From Trichoplax sp. H2 (taxonomy: Eukaryota > Placozoa > Uniplacotomia > Trichoplacea), in contig NOWV01000073.1 of assembly GCA_003344405.1 (NCBI GenBank), forward strand, positions 293,957 to 357,956: a stretch of 64,000 nucleotides of DNA. Direction: 5' to 3'. Shown one piece after another: positions 39,570 through 51,898 of this stretch. Both the position numbers and the translations under genes were made by a program. Position 1 is the first letter of the stretch. The number at the start of each line of letters is the position of its first letter. The notes beneath the pieces were generated by a model. The model was given only the letters and a program-made list of their open reading frames with translations. It was not told the DNA's origin and did no database searches.

Positions 39570-41533
39570 TCGTAATGACGAATTGACTGTATAAGTGTAC
39601 GTTGGAGATTGCTCATTAGGAGATCATTTTAGTGCAATATAGTATAAATTTATTTGGAATTATATTCATTTAAACAAATTTCAAAGAGTTTATGTTGTAT
39701 TTGCAAAGGTATTTAATTTACTTATTACCATTCCAATAGCATCGTGGGCGGTATACGTATCATGATCTAGAACCCTTTCAAATTGTTTCAAAGCAACTCA
39801 TTAATTTTCTTTAATTAACAGTAGAAAATAAAACTTGGAAGTTTAAATTCAGCCGAAAGCGAACATCACCTAAAATGATCTATAAACTAAAACTATTTTG
39901 TATACTCATATAATAGCCAAGATAGAAAATACGCAATTAATGCCGGGAAGTTGCTTACTTTATTTCCAAGCATCTGTCTTGTACTTCTTCATCATCAGCC
40001 TATATAATAGGTATAATGCTAGTTAGAAATTGACACATATAATCCTACATTTATATATCAAAGTTACTTACATATCACAATCTATACTAAGTACATCTAC
40101 TAGTAGTCTATCCTTTATTAAAGATTTTTTTGTGATTCCGTATACGGTACAGTTGATTAGAAATGGCCGTTATCTGTAGATCTACAGTAAAAGTTACAGT
40201 TATCTAGTGGCCACTGACCTCAAAGCGAAACCAGTCGCATTTCCAAGAAGGATTAAGTGTACGCTTACAAACATCAGTTTTGTAAGTATTACTACCAAAC
40301 TTGACCTGTACAAGTAAGGTAACAAATAGAAAAGTGTTAATGTTACCAGAGGTATATTGAATTAACCGTAAAAATGAAGGATTGCACTTAGTTCCTGGCG
40401 TATACTTTTCATCACATGAAACATAAAACGTTATATGCCATAGTATTTGAGCAAAGGTAATAGAATTATCATATTATTTAATATCACGAATTTTTGTAAG
40501 TATTTCAGCGACAAAAATGAATACCATCAATGTACCCATATCGAACGACATTCCCCAAGTATGAATGGATAAGTTAACGAGATGACAGATATGCAACTGA
40601 TTCATCAATTGAATAAGGTATCGGAGTCATTTGCGATAGAATTTATAACGGTAACTCTTGTATGTTGATGAAAGAAAATTCGTATTCAGGATATATGAAA
40701 AAGTAGGGTTTAAAAGGATAGAGTTTCATGTGCATTTCTTCCGTAGTACAGTACAATGCATTCAGAAATGAATTAACACTAATACGTATTGTTTATCTAC
40801 TTTATTTTAGTACTTGATCCTAAAATTGAAATACACTAAGACTAGATTGAACAAAGTTGTCCAAAGCTAGAGAGTAGTTTGTGTATCACTTTCTAAGCAT
40901 GTCGCAAGACTGGATTAAATTTAATAGGATTGTATTGACGATGGTGGCAGAATTGTGCAAATATGGAATAAAGGGGAAATGCAGGCATTGTCATGAGCAG
41001 GACATTATTGTGTATGGTACTAGGCTACTAGCTACTACTCGTCTTTTCAGGGGCTGGTCGTAATTTTGGGAATTGGCCATTTTCGATCACACCTAATACT
41101 ACTAGCGCATCGACAGTATTGTTTGAAAACTATTGTGCATCAGAGAGAATACAAGTTGGCAAGATTTGGTTTGAAAGTAAGCGGTCCACTCCTACAACAA
41201 TACAGGATACAACGATGACAAGACATGTTATTCCTATTCTTTCTACCTAGGCCTAGGCAAATAAGGCTACATTCTGCCCACTGCTTCCAACTGAAATTGA
41301 TCGATTGTCGACAATTTGTGGTAGTTTGATATTGGCAAAATTACTTATATGCCACAGCATATTTTCGTATTTACTAATATGCCACTCAAAAAATCTTTGC
41401 AAAGGTTAGACATGTACTTCGCTTTCACTGTAGCAATACGTACCTCAACAAATGCATCGGCTAAATCGCTCGCCCGATCCATGACGGGAAAATTGCGACC
41501 AGCGACTATTTTTACATTGATTTTGGCCGGCAT
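34006..41533 (-). CDS. C2CD5: C2 domain-containing protein 5 (C2CD5/CDP138), complete
   Basis: Calcium- and phospholipid-binding protein needed in vertebrates for insulin-stimulated GLUT4 vesicle fusion. 1005 residues (human about 1000) in 32 exons: 41444-41533, 40219-40305, 39959-39999, 39729-39774, 39220-39304, 39035-39130, 38803-38888, 38654-38723, 38504-38597, 38221-38394, 37912-38111, 37765-37814, 37533-37641, 37336-37450, 37194-37249, 37055-37103, 36883-36981, 36661-36741, 36472-36529, 36350-36403, 36198-36272, 36033-36107, 35678-35944, 35532-35589, 35376-35437, 35217-35294, 35052-35138, 34896-34941, 34712-34854, 34514-34624, 34275-34421, 34006-34134. The N-terminal C2 domain keeps the calcium ligands D19, D26, D76, D78 and D84. 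Family signatures: VEELVVNNDPEYE, NAVLGYRQC, FPAGFLKSVGG, AGYSESLSIC, GCGIYHIPY, GMNSLFGL, QLPCCLCG, CYLGYFNMSFIRE, CLINISGD. An ATG five codons upstream (41548) is possible, but 41533 matches the usual start MPxK. Confidence 0.95.
39537..39564. repeat. (TA)n microsatellite in a C2CD5 intron
   Basis: Fourteen TA dinucleotides followed by CACACT, inside the 424-nt intron between exons 39729-39774 and 39220-39304. Confidence 0.95.
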
Positions 41534-44443
41534 GATCCTACACTCCATTAAGAATAAGTATATTTTGATCAGTCGAAGGTTTATGCTTGTATGTCTATTC
41601 GTTGAACAAGTATTGTCATGGATCGCTTTATCAATTCAATATGGTTACAAAGCAGCACTATCAACAACAAATCTTGATGTTGTATCAGATGTACAGTATA
41701 TGAAGATTGGCATCATACTTTTACTTATTGGATTCAACTACCGTACCTGAATGGCTTTCTTTCTTACCGGGATCAACCAAGTTGGTACAGTAGAGTCAGT
41801 GCAAGGAGTTAATGCTAGGTGTAATATCCAAATCAATCAATTCGTTCTCTGTCGTTTTTGATCTCTTACTTACTCCTTCTGTGCAATCTTTTTGACGTTC
41901 TCTACAAATCCACTGCAGTTCAACAACATCCACACATGTTGAGCAGTCTATTGGGGGATGCTGTTGGATACCGATGCAATCCTAATCCAGTAATGGACAA
42001 ATGGGTTGTTGGAAGCTTCTTCGACGTCACTAGCCGGCTCCCGACACTTTGCAAAAAGACCAATTCGCTTGGCTTGAAATTGTTGTACACTTCGCCAATC
42101 TTTGGATAGGAAATCACAGCAGATTAACTCAGCACTACATAGATTCCAAGTTATTCACTGCTAGAAATTCTATCAATTGCCAATAGATCAATATTGATCA
42201 ATTTTCTACTTCATGCAATGCAAGAAAAACTAATATTAAACTTGTCAGTCAGCACTGGTCTAATCATAGTCAACACTTAATCTAGTGTTATTAATCAATA
42301 TGATTTCTTTGGCGTCAGCCGGACAGCCGCCGATACACTGGTCTAGTAGGACCATAGTGGTACTCTAGAGTGCATCTACAGTGTATAGTACCGTACCGCG
42401 TACAGTACTGTGTCAAGGGTGTCAACATCGCTTTATTGCGCATGCACCAAACAGGAGATCAGCCTGTGAATGGGGGGGTACAAAAAATGAATTCAATCGT
42501 CGATGTCATTAGTTTATTTTCATCAATTGAATGAACTCGATTCTCTGTCCTTTTAAACTTGAAAATGCAGCGAATACGAATAGAAGCATCAAAGGAAGTA
42601 TAGATAAAAGATAAAATCGTAAATTGCATACGGCTTTATATCCCTGACGTTGGGCTAATCGCCTTGAACGGACCTTTACACGTTCAGTAGGTTGTCCCTT
42701 TTTAGACAGTACTGGAGTAAGACAACATACTTAAATACCGCTACATTTTGGTATTGTCCGTGCTATTACTAGAGGCCATTTTAGGACAAAGCCGTGAAAT
42801 TCCTAAATGGACGCTTTAAATCCTATAGGACTCTTTATTGATGTCATTACATGCGGTGAAAAAAGAAATGGATGCTTCCAATGATATCACTGTCATCTTT
42901 TGAATATTTTACTGATATGAAAATCTTGAATCATAATAGAAATGTATTCTGCGAGACGTAGAATACTGTATGCTAGACCATGGACGACTACAAGAAGAGT
43001 GTAGATCTTCTTTTAATAGTCCTGGCTACACTTACCACATCAACCATGTCAGTCTCATAAAGGTAAAAAACCTCTAGGCACGCAATAAGTAATACTACGT
43101 ACCTATTCATACATGACCTAGAAGAGAGTTGGCATTGAATGACGATATTGTCAAAAATAAATTAATTATAATTATCATGAATAAATTATACGTCTATAAT
43201 GATTGATGATTTCATTGCCGAACTCTTTCACTTAATTTACTGTGATATAGGGTTGATTAATCAGCGCATGTACTATTTTATATGAGCTCTGGTCAATGTA
43301 CTGTTATAATTGAGTTGTCCTTAATACGAAACAACATGGACTTAATCTAAATCGAATTGACTATATTATAAAAATGTTAAGATTTCACCATCTTTATGGC
43401 ATACCAATACTGTTTAGCAACGCGACTGGACGCTTATTTTTCGACTATTGTAATAGAGTTATTATGTAGTATACGCATAATTGCTCAAAATGTGTAAGTT
43501 CACGCTTATACTCAGGGCTATTCAAAGCATAGTAATTTTTTAAATCAATCCTAAAAGTCTATAAAGCAAAGCAATAGAATAGTTGAGAGTGTTCATACAG
43601 GTAACATTTACGTAAGTGTCGTGCTAATACCGTCCATGATACCATCTTAAAGTGAGTAAACGTTGTTATCGTTTCACTAAACGATAGAAGCTCAAGCCTT
43701 TCTACTATTTTTTTCTCTATAGGCTTACGCTTAGAACATAAATTTAACTCTCAATATGACCTCGATAGTGTTTAAATCTGTTTACTTGATGGCAGACCAG
43801 TAAAAATATAAATGCTGAAGAGATAATCTTGGTAAAGTGACTCAGCGTTTTAAAGACAGTGATAATCTAAATGCTGCAATCAAATAAAATTGTTCACCGG
43901 GACAAAATTTGGGAATAAAATCAATCAATCAATAACAAGTGAACTTAATAAAAGGTAATTAGTATTGTACTTATTCGCGAAATAACTTAATAGCGGTTAC
44001 CAGCTGATTATTCAAGCTCAATAGATTAATCTAATACTGCTTTGAGAAAGAGCCTCATATAGCATTATGTTAAAACATTAAAACATGAAAGTAGGATACA
44101 TACGAGTATATATATATAATATTTTGAACTTATCAATCTATTTTGTTTATACTGTAGATAATTACTATGGGTATTCAAACAATAACCTTAACACTGAATA
44201 GTTTAATAAACGTAAAATTACTCTTCCTTTTCTTAGTTTTCTGAAAACAGTACAATTTAGTTAATTACCTATACAGTATTCAGCGCATTATCTTTTTATC
44301 ATAGACTACGCTATATGAATAGCACAGAATAAAATAAAATAAATCGATGGAAATAGATACAGGGGCATACAGTATCTTATTAACTGTGTACATATGGCAC
44401 GATCCTAAAATTCACATATTGCGTTCTATATGGCGAATAATAT
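41534..44443. other. Intergenic region upstream of C2CD5
   Basis: No gene recognised. It must carry the C2CD5 5' UTR and promoter and the 3' UTR of the aspartic protease. A small cluster of TAGTACCGTACCGCGTACAG-type GTAC motifs lies near 42395-42416. The overlapping open frames at 41.35-42.12 kb occur on both strands with no homology and are taken as chance. Confidence 0.55.
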
Positions 44444-47242
44444 CTATATATTTTCCTTTTCCATATCAATGACATTCGCCAGACCAACTCTATTTCTACC
44501 TTTATCGAAAATGGTATAATAGTTTGCTAAAAATAGATCTCCTAATATCCAAACTGAATGTCTCATGCTAAGGCTATAAAGTCCGCTAATGCACAGTGTT
44601 CTTGTCTTCAGTGGAGCCTGATAAGAAAATGAGATATAACACGTTAAGTAAATATACATTTGTCACGATTTGGTAAAACTTCAATTTTCTCTACAATTTT
44701 AGTAATAAATTTACCCTCCATATGTAATGCTTTGGTAATAAAGGGAAGTCTTTTCCATTGAAGCGAAAATTAATCACTGGCAGGCTATCTACTACATTGC
44801 AATCAACTGCATACTACATGTAAAACAAAAACATTTACGTTATGGATAGGCAAATTAACTATTTTTAGCTCCTACTCATCTTTTAAAAATTGTAAACAAG
44901 TGCATGTTTCAGACAAAGCTATAAGTCTTTACGGTATTTATTCCTTAATTATTAATCAATTTTACTTAATGCTGATATATATTTACACTTTCATATTTAC
45001 CATGTTCAAATTTCGATATTTATTGTATTCTTCACTCCTGCTATCCATCAATTCATCCAAGTTAACAGCATGTATCTCTTGATGAATTCTATCCACTTGT
45101 TCTGTAGGTCCTATTATCATACTTGTGCCAGTGTCTATAATTGCCGAACAATCACGATTGCATAATCTGACGTTGTCTCCTTCTTTTCGATCACTACTAA
45201 CAGTTATTCTTTGAAAAGATTAATTTACATTGGTTATTGCGGATTAAAAATTGGCTAAAATTCATTAGCATTATCTACATATAACTGATTTTAACTGATT
45301 GTAACTAATTTTAAACTGATTTTGCATAACTGATTTTAAAGCTTTCATGAGATCTCCAAGAATTTTGAATGATGCAAATATACTGTATGCATATAACAAT
45401 ACTATCAATAATGTACCACTGCAGTAGAAATCTTAGTTCCATTACTATTCGCCTGAAAATTCAACTTACAGATCGAGTTTAATTTGCCAATATGCTTGCT
45501 TGATAACTGGAATATAAGTAATTGGGCCTTCGATGTAACTTTCGTCAATGCCACCTAAAATTAGTTCTCCACCCGGATAAGTCGACCCTCTGAATAAATT
45601 GAGTAATTAAAAAAAAATTAGCTATTCTCCATTAGTCTGATAGAGCTATTTTTGGAAGTCTTTGATTATACGTATATAGTATAATTGAATGAATAAAATT
45701 ATACCCACCGTCTAAAATAGAAAGAAAAAATTGGTTGATCAACACTTTTTTGATAGATCATGTTATCAAAAACTGTGTTGGCGTCAATTACTGATAGTTC
45801 TCGATATGCCAAGCCGACAAGACCGTCAAAGGCATGAAACCTTGTTTTTCGTCTACTATTGGACCATGACAGTTGAAAAATTTCACTGAATATTTGTTTA
45901 TATACTGCTATTCCTCCAATCTATTAACGACAAAAATTGATACGTAGTTGAATAATTTTTAAATTTTATTAATATTCTTAAGAGGCTTTATCAAGCTAGT
46001 ATAGAGATAGTAGGAGGAAAAATTATGTATTGAAAATTGTTGTGAATCTTAACTATAGTCATGGATTACTAGGCACTATACCAAGGTAACGTATCTGGCG
46101 GTGCATGCAATGATTTATTTGATAATTTAACCTACCGAAACGACATCTTGTCCAACGAAGCCTTTAACATCATTTATTAAGTAGCGGAAGCTTACAATAT
46201 AGTTTGATGGACGAAAAGTGGTTGATGCAGAATGATTAAAAGTTTTATGTAAAGCTAGTTCATAGTAAAATAGTTTAAAAGGTGATTAATATAAGTTGTT
46301 ATAACAGTAAGAACACAACATGCGAGTATGGTATTACGCAAGTTTATCAAGCACAATCTTTCCATAATAATGAGAAGTTACGGTATGTAATGAAAGCTTG
46401 TGCAATATGTATTATTTTATCTAGATATTTGAGCACTACTAAAGAAACATTAGGTTCATGACTAACTATAGCAATCTATTTGTGAGGAATTGTTTTCATT
46501 TGATTACGGTACACATCCATACAGTGAACTTACTGCAATACGAATTATGACATTTTGATGATGGGATCCAAAAATCGGCTGAGCCGGTGTCAAAAATCAC
46601 TTGAAAAGTTTGTGAAGGCGTTCCAATTGAAATTTCGCCGAAATACTGCATCTGTCATAAATACAAGATTTAAATTTTAATTTATTTATTCGAGTAGTTA
46701 TAAAATATCCCTGTCTAGGAAATCTTATCACAGCTCCTATCTAAATTACAAAAGGACTGTTATTTCTTATAGGCTAGATGTAATCGGCTTAGGAAACATT
46801 TATCGATATTTATATGTTGCAATCAAAATGCACAGTGTAGTGTCACTAACATCCAAAAAGTTAGTTAATATCTCCCTTCCATCTCTTTTGAATTTAGAAT
46901 CCTTCCTATTTTTGTCCATGATATTGTTATATCGACGCCCTATATCATCAGAATTGCGCATCGTGATCTTCTGATTGAGTTGAATCCTTCAAAAAATATA
47001 AAATATCCATTTACTAAAGATAACATGTATTTGCTAATAAAAAATAAAGAATTGCATACATAGTAAAACAATTAAGAGATTAAAAACGGTCACTGTAAAA
47101 CACTTGTAAAATGGAAAAAGTTGCACTCTATGCAATCATTTATTTCAGATTTAATGGTGTCCATTTTAATATACCTTTGAATAGCTAGTGACCTCGCTAG
47201 TAGCATACTGAAGATTACTGCCTGAATGATTTGGTAAATCAT
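44444..47242 (-). CDS. Pepsin-family aspartic protease (cathepsin D/E-like)
   Basis: Secreted or lysosomal A1-family protease, 417 residues. Exons: 47175-47242, 46851-46986, 46534-46651, 46136-46254, 45709-45920, 45470-45589, 45001-45208, 44715-44813, 44444-44617; phases agree. The first exon encodes a signal peptide ([20 protein letters not shown]). The propeptide with [11 protein letters not shown] follows, then the mature start near [12 protein letters not shown]. Both catalytic aspartates are present: [13 protein letters not shown] (D89) and IDTGTSMI (D283). Other A1 landmarks are [20 protein letters not shown] and the C-terminal [18 protein letters not shown]. Oddity: in the active-site flap the usual Y-G-T-G reads Y-L-I-N (Tyr132 kept, both glycines lost). 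The exact subfamily cannot be fixed from sequence alone. Confidence 0.93.
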
Positions 47243-48559
47243 TTTTTTTTTCAATAATTTCGCGAAAATAAGTACCGTATTCAAAATGATCAATTACTTC
47301 GTCTCTACACGGATATTTATTTAATTTTCCCTTAAGTTCGATAGACCATGGCCAAAAAATGAAAAAATAACATGCGCGCATACCTCAATGAAAGGAATTT
47401 CACACAAGAATAAATATAACTCTTTAAAGTAGCTTGTAGTATAGAATGAAAAGATAAAACAATATTGTTATTGTTATTGGAAGGCAGTTTGTCTAAGAAG
47501 AAATCTGATATTGTTTCATTTGTCACATGTGGACAAATTAAAAAAGAAATGAAGTAATTGTTTATTAATTATATTGAAGTATCAACAGATACTGTTGTAA
47601 TTATTACAAGACTCTTTTATACCGAATGTACACTGCGGTAAATCTGCTCATTTCTAGAATGAACAAATAACAATGCAATAAACAAATCAAACTAGATACT
47701 GCCATTCGCATGTCGATTGAGCCTGCGGTCCGAGATAGTTCATTGAAGCCTACCGCAGCTAGTTGTAGAATAGTACTATCGACATACAACTTTATTTACA
47801 ATGAATGCGTTGTGAACAGTATCGCTAAACTGGAATCAAATTGTCAACACTACTTGCAATATCAGTAAATTGAATGATTCAATTTAATGTTCATTTCTCA
47901 GGCAAAACGCAGTCGAAGTGCACTATACTCGTACCATACAGTATATTGAAATAGAAGTATGCGAATAAAGTACAAAATTGTAATTTCGGGGTGTAGAATT
48001 GCATGCTTCATACTCCGATAAATTAGTATTAATTAGTATTCAAGATTCTATCATTTTAATTAATTATGAATGATATAATAATTATTATCCAGTATTGCCA
48101 TTTGGAAACGTTATAAATAGTAATAACGATACCAATACAGTAATACTGCCATGAAAAAGAAAGATTGATTAGCAAGCACACCCGTTTGGAGAAGGAGATG
48201 CTAATCCCATTCAGGGATCAACATCAATATAGGGCTCCCCCATATTAATGTCTATGTATCAAATTGATGGGATCAATCAATATCAGTACACGGCTCTCTT
48301 CTCAAGTTACATGTACAGTACAATATTACGAAAATAGGGAAGCTATGTAGAGTACATTAGGCCCCGTTCATAATAACCCCGATTACTTAGATACTGGGCA
48401 TCAATAGCTTAAACGATAATACATTATTGTAGGAGTCTGCACTTCAAATTGGATGCGATTCTTCCAAGAGTAAGACGTTGCACCAACGCAATGAAAGTTA
48501 GGAACAACCGACGACAACTATTGAGTTATTGGTAATTGGGGTTACTATGAATGAGCCTA

Positions 48560-48672
48560 ATGTAGAGTACAGTACATGTACAGTACAGTATGCAGTATGT
48601 ACTGTACAGTACTGTACAGTATACTGTTTGTACTGTAATGTACTGTAGGGAAATGGTATGCAGTACTGTATA
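48560..48672. repeat. GTAC-palindrome cluster
   Basis: Dense run of overlapping ACAGTACATGTACAGTACAG and TACTGTACAGTACTG motifs. These are self-complementary at several registers (GTACTGTACAGTAC is a perfect palindrome). Confidence 0.85.
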
Positions 48673-48904
48673 TAATGTGATATTGATCCGTATTAATTAA
48701 GTCAAGGTGCAAAACCTTATAGCGACTATACTTCTTAAAAGTCCCTGTTTCACATCAACCGTGGATTTGTAATATCGAATATCACAGACTGATGAAATTT
48801 CTTCAAATCGGGGACTCTGCCGTGGAGGTAAGAGAAAGAACCTGCACTTTGTCGAATACCATAATGATCCAGAATCAAATTTTGCGCGCTGAAAAGTTGT
48901 TGCT

Positions 48905-49205
48905 TTGTTACAGTACTGAGTACTGTACTGTACTGCTGCGCAGTGTTCTGGTCAGGCCCTTGGAAACTGTGTGTACAGTATAGTACTTTGCAAGAATGCT
49001 TTTACTATTTTTGTATTGTACAGTACTGTACCACAGTAGAGACTGTACAAATGTACTGTAGAGTACAGTGTACAGTGTACAGTACTCAGAGTTGGAAAAC
49101 ACTTTTGAACTTGAGCTGTACAGTACAGTACACTGTACTGTACACTGTATTGTACCGTACTGTACAGTACGATTGACTGCATCCTGTAAAACTGTACTGT
49201 AGCAT
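48905..49205. repeat. GTAC-palindrome cluster
   Basis: A second, longer cluster of the same motif family. Stretches such as ACAGTACTGAGTACTGTACT and GTACTGTACACTGTATTGTA alternate with unrelated sequence. Both strands show open frames rich in Tyr/Thr/Val/Cys, which is what any reading of TACTGTACAG gives. Confidence 0.85.
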
Positions 49206-51166
49206 CTTGCCTACAGTAGTTGGTAACGGTACAGTCCTACTAGCAGAGTGGTATTTGCTAGCATTTCTTGGTGATTCGATGAAACACGTCTTATTACAGT
49301 CTTCTTTCTATCAAAGCTGCACCGCTGTGGACAACAAAAACAGCAAGACTAGGAAATAAAAAAGTACGGTACGTATATATATTTAATCGTCGACGGTGTA
49401 CGGTAGTTATTATGAAAAACATTCAAGCAATTTGGACTTGATTGTACTGTATACATCAAGTCTTGCAAAAAGTTTTGTGTCTTGTTAGTCGGACTGTACA
49501 AAGTTGCATTTTAATTTTGCTTCATTCGTATGTAGTAAGGGTGCCTTCAACGATGACAGTATTCGTCTTCTGTGAGTTAAAATCGATCTCTTACAAAAGT
49601 ATGTACAATACATACTCTACTGTACTATACAGTGCACTTGACGAGTGACTGATAGGAGTCTATGTTCTTCTATCAGCATTATCAAATTGTCCCTATCCCG
49701 GAGGGAATGATTTTACTCATCCTACTTTCCCCGTACCCCTTTTTTTTTCACGTCAATGCTTTCCCAGTATAGTATTTGCTCATTGATTTAAAGTGACGAT
49801 ACTGCTAGTCCCGATAAAGCGTTTCCACGTACGCTACGTCCTTTCCGAGTCATTGCATATAAGAGAGGCTCCGAGGAGCCTCTATGAAAAGCACCTCACT
49901 AAAAATGGAAGTGCATTATTGTCAATCAATCCATTCACTTCGTCCATTCCAAGTGGAATTTTCAAAGATCTCTCCAAGCTGTCATTTTGACCTTGCATTC
50001 CTTTCATTAGTATTGCTCAATCAGTGGGCATGAGTCATTGGAGAAGTTATTTCCAAGATGAAATCAACGATTTTGGCGGTGGATAAGTTTAGAATTTGAA
50101 ATCGCGCTTGAACTATAGCTATGCAGTGACAGTATAGTGTCCAATGTTAGTATACGGTACAGTGTACAGTAGTGACAAGTTGACGTCCGTTTTGCCGTAG
50201 ATGAGCCATAACAAAGCTGACACTACCAGTGCTTCATTCTGCAAACAAAGGCATTCCAGTTTTGGCGCTGGAAAGCACCTTGCGCATACTACGCAGAAGC
50301 AGAAGGAACCGCATTGAAAACGCCAAATGAATGCGACCAATCAGCGCTGTCCTACAGTCACATGATAGCGTCGCCTATTGTCTGCATCGAGATACGTCGA
50401 TAGATATCAGATTGTACTTCATACGCGTGTTGTGTAGACTGAAGGCCACAGTGTGCTGTCTTGAGTGATTTTTTCCTTGCTGAGTTTGACTTCTGCCACA
50501 GTATTTTTCTTGCTCAGGTTAGGACTGTAACATGTATCTTAAGTTCAATATCTACAATCCGCTTCCAAATGTCTTTTTGTTATCCTTCCATTTTCAATTA
50601 CTCCACAAAGATGGCAATCACTATTTCCATTTTGTCTGGCAACATCGTTTTCTCCTTTTTCTTAAACGCTTAACTTTCAAATTTCTTTTGTGAATCCGCT
50701 TTGCTAACCGATTGACAATAGGCAATGTTGGCGCTCTTTTTTTTACGGTACTGCTATCGCAAGTCCAGTAACTCAGTCAAATTCTATCTAGATAGGGATA
50801 GTTTCAGTAGAGATTGAATGGGGGGGGGGGGAACGATGTCATTTTGCGAGCTGTATTTTAAAACTATGTATGCATAGATCGTAGTGGTATTCCTTAGTAT
50901 TTTATGATGGTGTTTCTCAAAAGATGAAGAGTTTTTTTATCCAACTTGTACAGTAGTGATACCATTATATGAGCACGCTAAGAATGATTTTACCCTATGT
51001 CTGTTCTAGTCAACATGAATACGAATTGAATTTCCTTGATTTAAAACAGTAAATCAATAGGATTGGTTGTAATGAATGGATCATCTTCTTCCTTTTTTAG
51101 GCTATCGAATAGTTGCCAAATAATATTATTCTATCGCAAGCTGATTCCACATAGAGTTGAGATAAG

Positions 51167-51898
51167 ATGATCGAAGAAGAAGTAACTCTTACTCACGAAA
51201 AAACCAGAACAGTTGGTACCGTCAGAAAACGACAATTTCGATTTTCTGCCAAAGATGATATCACCTTGTTGACGCAAGTCTTAGCATACAATCCATACTC
51301 TGTCAATTACAAGGAAATTGGCAATACTTGGCATGCTGTTGCCAATGGCGTCCGTGAAAATGGATTGGATATCGATGCTACCCGATGTAAGCGCAGAACT
51401 GATTTACTATTAACCTACTATAAAGAAGGTAATACGGAACATTTAAGAAAGAATGCTAATGAGGGTGAATATCAGGAGAAGGAAAATCTTTTAAGTCAAT
51501 TAGCTGCTGCTAAAGTTGAGTCCGAAGAACCAACTGTTACGCCAAAAAGGAGCAAAAAGAGAAAGAACAACAACTCTGAAAGCGTGGCCACATTGCCTTT
51601 ACTTGATGCTGGATCTTTTACAGTACGCAATACACATGATATTAGTCACCTAGGTAATAAGAAACAATTGGTAGACCTAGGCAGTGTCGATTGTGGCAGC
51701 TTGCTAGAATTTTTGAATAAGAAGATAGATGTTGAAGCAGAATCGAGACGCGTCGAAATGCAAAATTTGAAAGAACGCTTAGAATTTGACAGGGAACGAT
51801 GGAATGTGGAACGAGAAGACATTAGGATGCTGGTTCAACAGAATCAGCTGCTGCTACAACATTTGATCAACACCATTAAAACAGGTCAAGATGTATAA
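51167..51898 (+). CDS. Myb/SANT-like DNA-binding protein, single coding exon
   Basis: Predicted DNA-binding protein of 243 residues in one uninterrupted exon. An N-terminal trihelix/Myb-SANT-like domain (about residues 19-90) has regularly spaced tryptophan and aromatic residues and basic helices: RQFRFSAKDDITLLTQV, GNTWHAVANGV, ATRCKRRTDLLLTYYKEG. A basic patch KRSKKRKNN (about 128-137) may be a nuclear signal. The C-terminal 60 residues form a charged coiled coil (VEMQNLKERLEFDRERWN). This layout matches the MSANTD/Harbinger-Myb type of protein. A TTTTTAG acceptor at 51100 lies 66 nt before the ATG, so a 5' non-coding exon is likely. The lack of coding introns among intron-rich neighbours hints at origin from a transposon or retrocopy, but no such remnants flank it. 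Confidence 0.85.
   Translation: MIEEEVTLTHEKTRTVGTVRKRQFRFSAKDDITLLTQVLAYNPYSVNYKEIGNTWHAVANGVRENGLDIDATRCKRRTDLLLTYYKEGNTEHLRKNANEGEYQEKENLLSQLAAAKVESEEPTVTPKRSKKRKNNNSESVATLPLLDAGSFTVRNTHDISHLGNKKQLVDLGSVDCGSLLEFLNKKIDVEAESRRVEMQNLKERLEFDRERWNVEREDIRMLVQQNQLLLQHLINTIKTGQDV

Larger units (their letters stand above)
47243..51100. other. Intergenic region, GTAC-rich in part
   Basis: No exon chain found. Contains two dense clusters of GTAC/CTGTAC motifs (listed separately), a short perfect palindrome AGAGGCTCCGAGGAGCCTCT near 49863, a G-tract at about 50820, and presumably the promoter of the Myb/SANT-like gene. Short open frames here are mostly translations of the GTACTGTAC repeats. Confidence 0.55.

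Noticed and set aside
41349-41750. 133-codon + strand open frame over the first C2CD5 exon
   Set aside because: It is antisense to the C2CD5 start exon, whose opposite strand matches C2CD5 closely.
48560-49205. CRISPR or telomere-type array interpretation of the GTAC clusters
   Set aside because: No constant repeat/unique spacer structure, and the motif is palindromic and irregular; the host is eukaryotic.
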